DNA from: Gymnopus androsaceus JB14 | Lineage: Eukaryota; Basidiomycota; Agaricomycetes; Agaricales; Omphalotaceae | Direction of reading: 5' to 3' | Assembly: GCA_009733575.1 (NCBI GenBank) | Contig: ML769974.1 | Location: 1-28,385, forward strand | DNA: 28,385 nt | Part shown: piece after piece, positions 1-8,929 of the stretch | Position numbering within the stretch: the stretch's first letter is position 1 | How the letters are laid out: the number at the start of each line of letters is the position of its first letter | Notes under the pieces: model-generated | Seen by the model: only the letters and a program-made list of their open reading frames with translations | The model's database searches: none | What the model was told of the DNA's origin: nothing | Made by a program: the position numbers and the translations under genes

Positions 1-9
1 CATTCTCAG

Positions 10-30
10 AGCTGCCGCTGCGCGGCAGCT
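10..30. repeat. GC-rich hairpin at window edge
   Basis: AGCTGCCGC (10-18) and GCGGCAGCT (22-30) are perfect 9-bp inverted arms around a 3-base loop. The stretch is far more GC-rich than its surroundings. It may be the end of an element or a terminator-like hairpin cut by the window edge. No more can be said. Confidence 0.4.
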
Positions 31-249
31 GCTTATTAATAATGACAAATACTTAGTCAGAGCGTCTAAAATCAGCTTTTTTAAAGTATAGGATGACAGA
101 TAGTTATTACTACTTTCACTACTACAGGATTGGTTGCCCTACTGCACTGTGATCATAACAAAATGATATGATTTTATAATTATTTAGGTCCAGTTTCGGT
201 CTTGCTGAAAGCCAACAAAACAATTCAAAAGCTTAATATACTTGTATTG

Positions 250-415
250 AATAGAGCCTAACAGATGGTGATCCCTTGAAATCCATAGCACTCTATATCA
301 TGCTATAGTCCTGGACAGTAGGTACCCTTGCTGTGATGGCTATGAGTGCTATGAGTGCTTTACAGAACTGTCAATTTCTGTACAGCACACCCAGGTATTG
401 TTGAAACCAATGCTA
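250..415. mobile_element. Degenerate copy of the CATCAG-type MITE
   Basis: The stretch shares words with the MITE at 1195-1353: repeated GCTATGAGTGCT, a CTGGACAG motif, ACCCTTGCT, and an end reading CACCCAGGTATTGTTGA that resembles the family's terminal repeat. No clean left terminal repeat remains. It is read as an old, mutated copy. Bases 1-250 hold nothing I can name apart from the edge hairpin. Confidence 0.4.
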
Positions 416-606
416 AAATGGGTCCAGCATCCTAGGTTTTATATCACCACATGTTATAATTTCACAATCATTGCTCCTCAAAATTTTGGGTGCTTAGTGA
501 AGGACTAGTCAATAATTAAGCCCCTTTTTCACAGCCATGGCTCAAACCCTAGCCCAAGGATTGCAGAAATACTGAGCCTACCCATGAACCCTCTGGACCC
601 ATCAGA

Positions 607-1124
607 TGACTATGGTCCAAGGGGTGTTCAAAAAAAATAAGCACTGATATGACCTTGGGAGTCTGAGAATTCCTTATGGCCGGGAATTTTTCATACTATT
701 GAGGCTCTGGGGGGCATTTTATGTTAATTCAACTACTGAAATAAGGCTATAAAAACAATTTAAAGCACTCAAAAAACCAAATCTCCCTGAAAATCATGGA
801 TTCTATAGGATATGATGCATTTTTGTACTAATTTAGCACCTCCATCAAAAAATATTGTCAATGCAAGTGCACTTACACCAGGTTGAATTGAACTTAGATG
901 AGCTGCCATGTATTAATTGCCTCTGCAAATCTTGTTTAAAGGTGCAAGGGGAAAAAAATTGTTATGTAATACAAATTTGAAGTTGGAGATCCTCCGAAGT
1001 GTGGGAAAATTTTACTACATATAGGCAGTGGAAGGGGGGGGGGGGGGGGGCTTCATGAATCCTTATGACCCAAAAACAAGGTCATGTTGGGACTTAGTGG
1101 GTTGAACACCCCTTGCTATAGTCA
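607..1124. mobile_element. 518-bp element with imperfect terminal inverted repeats
   Basis: The left end carries CAAGGGGTGTTCAA (617-630) and the right end TTGAACACCCCTTG (1102-1115). The match extends outward as TGACTATGGTC on the left and the complement of TGACTATAG on the right, with a 2-base gap. Inner words ATGACCTT and AAGGTCAT are also inverted. The interior has no coding capacity and contains a 17-base run of G (1034-1050). No clear target duplication is visible. It is probably a non-autonomous DNA transposon (MITE). Confidence 0.55.
1034..1050 (+). repeat. Homopolymer of 17 G
   Basis: Uninterrupted run of 17 G inside the 607-1124 element. It could be variable in length and is a likely place for sequencing error. 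Confidence 0.9.
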
Positions 1125-1194
1125 GGCCTGGCTCAAAGGACTCAATTTTTCTGAGCCCTAGCCCAACATCACAAAGTTAATAGGTCATGATTCA

Positions 1195-1353
1195 CATCAG
1201 CAAAACCTGGGTGAACTATGGATTGCTATGAGTTGCTATGAGTTGCTCTACAGCACTGTACAGAAGCTCCAATACAATCCATAGCAGTCAAAGAACTGTC
1301 CAGTTCTGGACAGATGGGGACCTTGCTATGGGACCACCCAGGTTTTGCTGATG
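1195..1353. mobile_element. CATCAG-type MITE, intact copy (159 bp)
   Basis: Perfect 19-bp terminal inverted repeats CATCAGCAAAACCTGGGTG (1195-1213) and its complement (1335-1353). The interior has tandem GAGTTGCTAT words and no ORF. The dinucleotide CA lies on both sides (1193-1194, 1354-1355), which fits a 2-bp target duplication. It sits exactly between the left 9-bp duplication and the left end of the 1356-2105 element, so it inserted after that element. Related copies: 27489-27596 (intact), 9240-9355 and 8930-9072 (partial), 250-415 (decayed), 12156-12170 (one end only). Confidence 0.85.
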
Positions 1354-1355
1354 CA

Positions 1356-2105
1356 GGATAATTCTTTTTGACAACCCTATTGGCGCCTGACAACCCCACT
1401 TCCGGCGCCGAAATATCATGTGATTGCTGTCACGCCGAGTTTTCACCGGACGTCGTCTTTCTGCTTTAACCGTGCTTTTCTTGCGTTTTTCCTCCCACTC
1501 CCATTGTCATAACATCAATGCCACTTACAAAAAATTCGAACGGAAACCAGCCTCCAACAGACTCACGACCATGATGCTACAAAAATGGATATCGAAATCT
1601 CATACGACAACTTCGATGTCTAGCTTAGCTTCAACTTTAGCACATCCAAGCACAATAGAGACTCAGTGGAAGCAGCAGCGGCTGCATCGAGAAACCTTGT
1701 GAGATGGTGTTATTGTCATATGTGAGTCAGTCTCCTCTACGCTCTTTCTTGCAGTTTCATACAGTACTAACTAACCATCCTATTCCTTCATTTATGCCTT
1801 CCTCCTTTCCTTTATCAATTGACACAAGTGATAACATCCGCTAATTATTAATCAAGTCCCAATTATATCATGCAATGAATGGAGACAACTGCACTTGAGG
1901 AAGGATATGTTGGAGAAAACGACAGGATGGGTCGAATGTGCTGTCGCAACCTTATTTTCAAGTTATGCCTGTGCTACAACTCAAAGAAATAGTAATATTT
2001 TGGGGCTTCAATGTGACCCGCTGGGGCTCCGACTGTGACGCCCGGAGCTTTTAGGGTTGTTACTTGCTAACAACCCTCCAACAGGGTTGCTGAAAAGAAT
2101 TATCC
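1356..2105. mobile_element. GGATAATTC-ended DNA transposon, non-autonomous, 750 bp
   Basis: The left end starts GGATAATTCTTTTTGACAAC and the right end is the complement of GGATAATTCTTTTCAGCAAC, followed inward by CCCT(A/G)TTGG on both sides. The 9-mer CATGATTCA lies immediately left of the MITE that abuts this element (1186-1194) and immediately right of it (2106-2114). Once the MITE is removed, this is a perfect 9-bp target-site duplication. Nine-bp duplications are typical of Mutator-like elements, but no transposase is present, so that assignment is inference. The interior contains a short ATG frame (from 1518, ending at a TGA after about 18 codons) behind a pyrimidine-rich stretch, which might be the truncated start of a former gene. 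Same family as 26465-27222. Confidence 0.8.
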
Positions 2106-2137
2106 CATGATTCAACATAGACTGTGAATACACAACA

Positions 2138-2320
2138 TGCACTGAGATCAAACAGGTATTGGGGGCTGAACATAGGTTCTAGAATGCATGGAATGTGCTG
2201 AGATCAAATATAGGCTTTGGATATACAGGTTGAATTAGGAACATGTACTGAGCTTAAACAAAGCTTATAATTGAAGACAGCAAATACTTGGCATGTACTA
2301 AGGTTGTACATAGGGTGCAG
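2138..2320. repeat. Degenerate short tandem repeats
   Basis: The words CACTGAGATCAAA, TGCTGAGATCAAA, TACTGAGCTTAAA and TACTAAGGTTGTA recur about every 50-57 bases, with TATAGG/CATAGG words in between. This is an old, weakly conserved tandem array. The rest of 2106-2640 shows nothing recognisable. Confidence 0.4.
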
Positions 2321-2642
2321 TTATAGATTATGAAGATATAACATGTTACCATCAGGGATGATGTACTGTAGATGTAGAGCTTGTTGGAAACATGTGTGCC
2401 AGGCATGTTAAGCTACACCCTAGGCTCTTCTTTAGTATATCTTTGATCATAACCAAAGTTTGACTTGAGTAGTACATGTTTGCCTATGCAACCCACTGGC
2501 CTGTTAAATCATATCAGGTATTGTTCCAGTCTATATTTGCAACCAATTTTCAGCTCAATCCTATGTTTTAACTCAGTAAATGTGGATGGATCTAACCGGT
2601 GTTTGATGGTTTTTATTTAGTACATATTAATATATTCACCTG

Positions 2643-3233
2643 GGATAATTCCACTGAACAACCCCCTTGCTGGCAACAACCCTCCCAAAAAAGGAAATTT
2701 TTGCAAAAGCTAGTTCGGCAACCCCATCACACTTTTGTCACACATTTTTGGGTGTGATTTTTTCAATCTTTTGTGTGTTTTTTTCAAAAAAAAAAAAAGG
2801 CAGCTACCACATGCCTCACCTTACTTAAGTTGCAACACAAACTACTCAGATTCCCAAGTAGGGCTGGTGGCAGTATCTGAAATATATGTTGGGTAAATAC
2901 CCTTCTGTTGGTTGTCTGGCTGCTCCATACACCACATGTACCCCTATCTGCTTCCATATGTAAAGTAGGTAGATATGAGTTAGCAATCAACTGTTCCTGC
3001 CCCCGTTCTTGATGGTCAATTCCCTCCTCACTGAGGTTGTACCCGCTGACTGAGCTTGTCTGCCTCTTAACAATATAAAGACTCCAGATCATCTCTGACC
3101 TTCACAAAAAAATTTTAGTTCTGAGGCAAATTTATATGTTGTGACCTCAATGTGACCATGTGTGACCATATGTGACCTCAACTGGGTTGTTAAATAAGAC
3201 TTGAGCCAAGGGGGTTGTTCAGTAGAATTATCC
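2643..3233. mobile_element. GGATAATTC-ended element, 591 bp
   Basis: Terminal inverted repeats of about 27 bp with one mismatch: GGATAATTCCACTGAACAAC then CCCCTTG on the left (2643-2669), and the complement with CTACTG in place of CCACTG on the right (3207-3233). The interior has a T-rich then A-rich stretch near 2760-2800 and tandem TGTGACCAT words near 3140-3180. No ORF deserves trust. No 9-bp duplication is left, so it is probably older than its relatives at 1356 and 26465. Confidence 0.75.
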
Positions 3234-3266
3234 AAACAATAGATTCAATGTGGACTTGAAAGCCCT

Positions 3267-3446
3267 GTTTTCACAGTAAGAGTGAAAGTAATTGTTTCAA
3301 AGAACAATTCAATTTTCCACTGAAATATTGCTCTTTGCTGTGCGGTTTGGCAGCGGCCCGGATCGGCCCCAGCATCAAAGTATTGTCTTTCGGGAACCAG
3401 CTGAAAGCTTCTTCGAAATAGTTGCTTTCACTCTTATTGTGAAGTA
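3267..3446. mobile_element. Small hairpin MITE, about 180 bp
   Basis: TTCACAGTAAGAGTGAAAGTA (3270-3290) is matched by the complement of TTCACAATAAGAGTGAAAGCA (3423-3443): 21-bp inverted arms with two mismatches, both transitions. The interior includes a GC-rich patch (CGGCCCGGATCGGCCCC) and no ORF. No clear target duplication. Confidence 0.65.
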
Positions 3447-3592
3447 AAAACCTTGTTCATTGCGCACTATCTGTGTCAACTGTCAAGTGCTTTTCTCTTC
3501 GAATCAATTAGTAGTCAAGGGAACCTTTGACAACCTCCTTCCTCGCATTAAATTAAACCTTTTGGATTATATCTGATTGGGGTGATTGTTGT

Positions 3593-3880
3593 TTGGTTGG
3601 TTTTCATACCCAGCACATATCTAACTCATCACCATCTTGGACTGGTACTGGAGAGGGAAGAAAGCTGCTATCGTGGATCTGGACCGGTGGAATCCCAACA
3701 TCAATTGAGGACAGGGCAGATGAAGGAAACAAGATCCCTCGGGTGGAATGGTGCCAAAGCCATGTGCGTATGATCCATGCATTGGAAGAGGTTCAACTGG
3801 TGAAGCATGGTGGCAGGAGTGAATGGAACAATAATTGGGGGGCCATTGTCATTGTTATTGTTAAAACTTATGAGAGATGA
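3593..3880 (+). pseudogene. Fossil of a KDZ-type transposase, C-terminal part
   Basis: The frame from 3593 has the pattern I recognise from the C-terminal part of Agaricomycete KDZ (Kyakuja-Dileera-Zisupton) transposases: GEGRKLLSWIWTGG, then an acidic linker, then RVEWCQS, then EEVQLVK. In intact relatives these correspond to a 'GEGRR..SWIW' block, an 'LRVEWCKSRAR' block and an 'EEVELL.EEMRRVL' helix. The catalytic core and the cysteine cluster are absent upstream, and the frame degrades after EEVQLVK. I see it as a broken piece of a transposase gene, not a working gene. The family assignment comes from memory of the motif and needs an alignment. Confidence 0.6.
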
Positions 3881-4101
3881 ATAATCATAGGACTCCCCCT
3901 TGGTGCTCATAAGATCACTCCAAGAGGCATGACCATCAAAGCAAATAGAGATTGCTGACCGTATGCCTTTACCTGGACTGTAAACCAAGTATGCCAAACA
4001 TCATTATCAATGGTGTTGATTCCTCCAGCTGGGATAATTAGTAAATGAGTGTGGGAGGCACCTGACAGATTGATATGATAATGATAAAATATGGGAAAGA
4101 T

Positions 4102-4316
4102 CAGCCTCCTACCCAGGCTTCGGGACTCTGCGGTCCATTTGAGCTGAATTGGAGAAAGATACTTGTCCCTATGCCTGGTGGATTACAGGGCCTGTCTTGT
4201 TTGACTCCAATATAAAAGTTGTCATACACAGCAGTGTGCTAAAGCACAGGGACAAGTATCTTTTTCTGATTGAGCTCAAATGGACCACAAAGTCCCGAAG
4301 CCTGGGAAGGAGGCTG
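4102..4316. mobile_element. Fold-back MITE, 215 bp, arms about 73 bp
   Basis: The left arm 4102-4174 and right arm 4244-4316 are inverted copies, close to 90 percent identical, sharing CCCAGGCTTCGGGACT, GGTCCATTTGAGCT and AAAGATACTTGTCCCT. Flanking 9-mers are GGGAAAGAT (4093-4101) and GGGAATAAT (4317-4325), 7 of 9 identical, which may be a decayed 9-bp target duplication. ORFs inside are products of the inverted arms and are not genes. Confidence 0.7.
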
Positions 4317-4365
4317 GGGAATAATAAGTAAAACAGCTGGATACCTGGAAATGGGTCAGGTCCTG

Positions 4366-5435
4366 ACATGGTCATGATATTGTGGGGGCATTGTTTGGCC
4401 TCTGTAGGCCGGAGTTTTGATGTAAACTATATGGTTGCTTATACCAAATGGAGGAATCAGGTGCAATCTATGGGAATCAACCTTAACATGTGACTTTTTC
4501 CCACGTTTTTGAAATTTCCTTATTTGGCTATTTGTGGGAGATGGAGTGGTAGGGGTACCCAAGTTATGAGATGAAAAATGTTGCCAGGGTGAGTATGGAG
4601 TGGAATCAGCTCAGAAAGTACATTAATGTGGCAGTGCAGTGCCCGGAATTTCGCAAATCACACATATGTGCAAGCCAGTATATTTTGCAAAGCACGTGAA
4701 ACAACCAGGCAGAAGTAAAAGTAATCAAGTAGCCTTCCCGCAATATTGTGGTATTTTATGGCCCTATTAAGCTGAACTATCAGTGACTACTGATTTACAT
4801 TAAACACTGTAGTGTTAAATCACTTGATATAGACTAAATAGCAGCAGTGAAGGAATAATGACAGAGATATATGCTACTTAGGCGCCTTATTTCCTTATAA
4901 GGAGGTAGATGTGGCTATGCCAACCCTACACCTTAGTATATTGGCATAAACAAGGGAATAGAAGGCTAGAGTAGTACAGAGTGTCACATTGATTAAGATG
5001 TCAGATTGACTTGATTCCACGTAGCTGTATGTTGATTCAGGTGCGGAATGAGAAGAGCTTCAAGATGGTATACACATGTCTGGGGTTTGGATGTGATCTG
5101 AGCTGTACACATCCAGTGCACTGAGGGCACTAATGTAACTACCTAAAATCAAACTCGGCTCATTCCGGGCACTGCACTGCCACATTAATGTACTTTCTGA
5201 GCTGATTCCACTCCATACTCACCCTGGCAACATTTTTCATCTCATAACTTGGGTACCCCTACCACTCCATCTCCCACAAATAGCCAAATAAGGAAATTTC
5301 AAAAACGTGGGAAAAAGTCACATGTTAAGGTTGATTCCCATAGATTGCACCTGATTCCTCCATTTGGTATAAGCAACCATATAGTTTCAATCAAAACTCC
5401 GGCCTACAGAGGCCAAACAGTCCTAATGACCATGT
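4366..5435. mobile_element. 1-kb element with about 258-bp inverted arms
   Basis: 4392-4649 and 5162-5419 are inverted copies in exact register with only a few differences (for example near 4420 versus 5390), so well above 95 percent identity. A weaker match continues to ACATGGTCAT (4366-4375) and ATGACCATGT (5426-5435). The spacer 4650-5161 is AT-rich and has no coding frame. Identical peptides predicted from each arm on opposite strands are artefacts of the repeat. It could be a long-TIR DNA transposon lacking its gene, or a recent inverted duplication. No target duplication found. Confidence 0.75.
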
Positions 5436-5554
5436 GGCAAAGCCATCTAATAGTAGGATTGGCACGGTTGCATGAGTAGTGATCGAAGCAGCACTATGAT
5501 ATCAAGTTTATCAGCAACATTACTATCAAGTCAAAACATTCGACGTACCGGTTT

Positions 5555-5767
5555 GTGGTAAGCGAGCGGCCGAAGGATTTCTACAAAGCAGATCTGTTTA
5601 CTGATTCTAAGGGAGGTGCAGGAGATCAGGTAGCTGTGCTGCCGGGAATAATAGGAAGTGTACACCGTGATCGAGGGCGGCCAATGAAGATAATCGGTCC
5701 AGACTGCTGTGGAATGACCTGGCAAACACAGGATAACTTCCTGACCATGGCAATGGAAGAGAAATGA
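5555..5767 (+). other. Possible gene fragment, unrecognised (70 codons)
   Basis: A plus-strand frame ending at 5767 encodes FTDSKGGAGDQVAVLPGIIG followed by a charged stretch and ends MAMEEK. The stretch 5540-5880 has more CpG than its surroundings, which in this window goes with coding DNA. The frame has no good start and no recognisable domain; overlapping minus-strand frames are equally open. It may be the 3' end of a truncated gene beside the inverted-repeat element. I do not recognise it. Confidence 0.25.
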
Positions 5768-6029
5768 AGAACAACCAAGCTTCTACCCTCGGTCCCTTCG
5801 CGAAAGCCCGTAGCTCTGCCAACGAAGGAGGATTTGGGGTCGCGTCCACCACGGTCTCCCATATGTATAGTTCTACACGCACCAAATCAAAGGCAATAAA
5901 ATGCCAGTACTACTGCATATCAGCTTTTTCATTGTTACAAAGAAGCGCAAAAGAGTTTCAATCTAAGTAGTAAACCCAGTTTATTTGTGTACAAACATAA
6001 CCACTGTTCTAACACGCCCACAACCCAGT

Positions 6030-6674
6030 TTAAAGACATCTTATCCATTTCAGTTCCCCTGTGATACTTTCGTCAATTTTTGTCACTTCTTTCATGACTT
6101 TAATAAACTCTTCATTTTCACTTAGCGCAAGTCCATCCTCATCGCGATTGTGGGCTATGTATACAACAAGGTGCAGATCTTTGGGGTACGGGAGCTGGTC
6201 CAAGTTCATATATGCAAAGTCGGGAATGCAATACTTGCCTCTGCGTAGCAAAACAGATCAGGGAGGTAACGAATCATGCTAGATAGAGACTGACTTCGTG
6301 ATGTTTCTATATTTCTCCTTGTACAACTTGGCCCAAGGTGTTTGAACGTGTCTGAACCAGTATTCCGGCAAGTTATCCGTTGGATATACCGTATAGGTGA
6401 CGTCATATGGGATAGCCCAACCTAGGTAGTATTGAGGTGTGCGATGTTTACACGGCAGTGTGATTACACCCTTTCTTTGAGGGCATTGCTCCTTTGGAAG
6501 GACTTTGAGATGAGGGCATAATCTATGAGCAGAGGATGAGCAGCAGTGTATGAGGATAATTTTTCCCAGCTCACAACTTTTCGACTGACATTGGACGGAT
6601 GCGACGGGAAAGAAGGAGAGAAGAACTTTATAAATCAACTTTTGGTCACGTGAATGGCGCCACACATGTGGCAA
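6030..6674 (-). CDS. Two-exon hypothetical protein, 196 aa
   Basis: I do not recognise this protein. Two minus-strand frames join through a 54-nt intron (6294 down to 6241, donor GTCAGT, acceptor TACGCAG), which keeps frame and removes the stop that ends the first frame. Exon 1 is 6674-6295 and exon 2 is 6240-6030. The joined product has a Cys-rich N-terminal third, then a block with GWAIPYDVTYTVYPTDNLPEYW, then a soluble acidic C-terminus (AHNRDEDGLALSENEEF). It has no signal peptide, membrane segment or known catalytic motif. The start at 6674 is the first ATG of the open frame, and the N-terminus could begin later. The gene is divergent from the nuclease-like gene at 7427. The composition, with aromatic-rich blocks and charged helices, looks like real coding sequence. 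Confidence 0.55.
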
Positions 6675-6799
6675 TTACTGTCCCATTTTAATGCCATTTC
6701 ATTCAATTCGACAGTCACGGGTCACGGGCCCATGAAATGTCGTGAAATGTCACAGTGGTCATGGGTCACTGTAAAAAATTTGGCAAAAATCAACAGCTT

Positions 6800-7300
6800 T
6801 GACCGGCTTTGTGCCCATTGAGGCCTCATCGCATGGAAGCTTGGAGCTCGTGCTGTCTTGGGGCTCCACAACTCTTTTTCTCATGTAAAAAAATACGATG
6901 GATCCGGAAGACTTGTGCTCTTGTCATGCCCAATGCACAATGCCAGATCTCACCAGATCTCACAAGACGGAAGTTTGGAACACATGTTGCCCCCAAGTTG
7001 CCCTGGGACTTTCACAATTCTTTCTCATGTTTAAAAAAATACAAACGATGAGCCAAAAAGACTTGCGCTCTTGTTATGCCCAATACAGCAATGCCAGATC
7101 TCATCAGATGCTTGAAGCTTTGCAACTCTTTCTCACAATGTTTAAAAAAATACAAACGATGAGCCAAAAAGACTTGCGCTCTTGTTGTGCCCAATACAGC
7201 GATGCCAGATTTCATCAGATGCTTGAAGCTTCGCAACTCTTTCTCACGATGTCGAAAAAAATACAAACGATGGATCAAAAAGTATTAAAGCATTTCAAGA
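6800..7300 (+). repeat. 111-bp minisatellite in the divergent intergenic region
   Basis: Copies starting near 7031, 7142 and 7253 (AAAAAAATACAAACGATG) are spaced exactly 111 bases. Two more diverged copies lie near 6885 and 6930. Because 111 is a multiple of 3, the array stays open as 37-residue repeats in a frame at 6898-7329 (consensus begins MFKKIQTMSQKDLRSC), and also on the opposite strand. The last two complete units differ only by transitions, mostly non-synonymous, which does not suggest protein constraint. It is more likely a non-coding minisatellite lying between two promoters. Confidence 0.8.
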
Positions 7301-7376
7301 ACAAAATAAGGACTGTTTATGGAATATAATGTAAAGCCGAACTGGATCGACGTCATGAGGATTACTGCTCATACCA

Positions 7377-7383
7377 TATAAAA
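7377..7383 (+). promoter_or_regulatory. TATA box of the 7427 gene
   Basis: TATAAAA lies 50 bases before the ATG at 7427, followed by a pyrimidine-rich leader (CCCACCTTTTACACGCTTGTC). The spacing fits a short fungal 5' leader. Confidence 0.55.
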
Positions 7384-7426
7384 CTAAGCCCACCTTTTAC
7401 ACGCTTGTCTCAACAAAGACTCCAAT

Positions 7427-8578
7427 ATGTTCCACTGGCTCATTGACGCTTCTCTCCGTGCCCTCACTGCCGGTGCAAGCGCACTAGTATACTCCCCAGT
7501 ATTCAATCCTCGCAGGACTGAAGATACCTCATACGGTATCTGGACCACGGTGCTCATTGCGTTGGCAGAGAAAAGCCGTCCAGCCTTCAATACAAGGCAA
7601 CAGCCTTCACTCCTCATTGTACCCCAATACAACATCTATGTTTCGAGAAAGTCCAATGTGGCTGCTGCAAGGGACGATCCAGACTTCTCCTTTGCAACCC
7701 AGTCTGATAATGACGGCCAAATGAACAGTTTCTTTACTGACCTTGCTGTCCTTCGCCTTGACATTAAGGTGCTTGGGCACTGGAGCTCAGAGTCTTTCCT
7801 CGGATATCTTCAGAGCTTTGTTCACAGCCATTTTCCTCACCAGTATCTTTGGGTCTCCCGTCGCACCGAAGTAATGATACTTGTTGAATTAAAACCGCCT
7901 CCCACCCGTACCCCAGATGACATTGCAGACTATGAAAGAAGCCTCTCGGCCCTCCTCCAGTCCGCCCAGCACCAAGTCACTACACAAGGTCATTGCTTGA
8001 TGTGTACGCGACGTTTTGCCAAACAGGACTCTGTTGTACTCATTGCTGGGGCTGGCGACTGGTGGCGGTGTAGGTTGTGGACTCGTCAGAACGCTATTGC
8101 GGCTGGTGATTTTTCTTTAAAACACATGCTAAACTCTGTTAGGGATGAGGAGGAGCGGACTGCGATGCTTCTACGGGATCAGCAGGATGCTATCACTGAT
8201 GAGTACGACGAGTTGATGCCTGCTGAAGAGGAAGGTGATTTTACAGCAAGCGCAGGCAGGTTTCCTGAAAGTGGGAATGATCGGGCATTACCATTGCTAA
8301 CGAACAAGGAAAAAGCAAACCAAGATCGTACTGACCGCGCACAAAAACGAGAGGTTGCACGGAATCTTGATGCCAAGGAACGTGAGGCAGAGAAGAAAAG
8401 TCTCATTGCAAACTCTTCCTATCCTTTCAGCACAGAGGAGCTAAACCTCTACGGTTACCTTCATAGACCAACAATGAATGGGGATTTCATTGCCAATGAT
8501 AAAATTGAAGTGACCGATGATATGCTAAATTCTTGGTCCCCAGTCTTACGCCTTGGCTCAGAGGCTTCTGATAGGTGA
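7427..8578 (+). CDS. PD-(D/E)XK nuclease-like hypothetical protein, 383 aa
   Basis: A single uninterrupted exon. The middle third shows the layout of the PD-(D/E)XK phosphodiesterase fold: an acidic residue in a hydrophobic strand (FFTDLAVLRL, D105), then VMILVELKPPP with E154-x-K156, then a helix with Q181/Q183. In restriction-endonuclease-like folds D, E and K bind the metal and activate water. Residues 232-330 are a long charged coiled-coil-like helix region (EEERTAMLLRDQQDA; KREVARNLDAKEREAEKK) with a Ser/Glu-rich loop between. There is no signal peptide or obvious membrane anchor. The C-terminus (TEELNLYGYLHRPT) looks folded. The start is the first ATG after a TATA box. CpG content is normal, unlike the flanks, so it looks maintained. 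Nuclease activity is inferred from the motif only; substrate is unknown. It could serve a mobile element or be a domesticated gene. Confidence 0.75.
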   Translation: MFHWLIDASLRALTAGASALVYSPVFNPRRTEDTSYGIWTTVLIALAEKSRPAFNTRQQPSLLIVPQYNIYVSRKSNVAAARDDPDFSFATQSDNDGQMNSFFTDLAVLRLDIKVLGHWSSESFLGYLQSFVHSHFPHQYLWVSRRTEVMILVELKPPPTRTPDDIADYERSLSALLQSAQHQVTTQGHCLMCTRRFAKQDSVVLIAGAGDWWRCRLWTRQNAIAAGDFSLKHMLNSVRDEEERTAMLLRDQQDAITDEYDELMPAEEEGDFTASAGRFPESGNDRALPLLTNKEKANQDRTDRAQKREVARNLDAKEREAEKKSLIANSSYPFSTEELNLYGYLHRPTMNGDFIANDKIEVTDDMLNSWSPVLRLGSEASDR

Positions 8579-8929
8579 TGGTTTATTCAAATCTTTCCGC
8601 CCATGTAACTGATTGTCAATTGACAGGTATCTTGCGCATATTGAAGAAATAGCGCAGAGGATGTAAAGCGTCAGTTGCCGAAATTTTATTGAAAAGTATA
8701 CATGTGCACTGTCTCCTTGAGCATGTTGTACTTACTGTAGTTACATTTTCTCTTTTCTCAAATGATAAATGGTCTAGAATTGTTAGCCTCTGAAGTTTCA
8801 ATAATATCAAAATTCTTCATAGCCACCAATACGGCTAATCTCCAGATCGCAAAGCACAAAAAAACGCACCCTGTTTTCACCGATCACCCGTAAGTGTTTT
8901 GCAGATGTGCAATATTGGAAATGTGTCGG

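Noticed and set aside
1424..1702. 92-codon frame inside the 750-bp element
   Set aside because: Opens at a TTG, has Ser/Thr-rich random composition and no domain; another short ATG frame overlaps it.
2784..3092. 102-codon minus-strand frame ending in a Phe run
   Set aside because: Lies wholly in a TIR element without transposase features, and its start or end depends on the poly-A/T tract.
4356..5479. Two near-identical 68-76 codon frames on opposite strands
   Set aside because: They are the same arm of the inverted-repeat element read twice; short, no start context, no domain.
6661..6780. CACGGGTCACGGGCCCATG region as a regulatory palindrome
   Set aside because: The inverted matches are short and imperfect and could arise by chance; no known motif.
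7012..7278. Minus-strand 88-codon frame with repeated RLYFFKH blocks
   Set aside because: Antisense reading of the 111-bp minisatellite; open only because the unit length is a multiple of 3.
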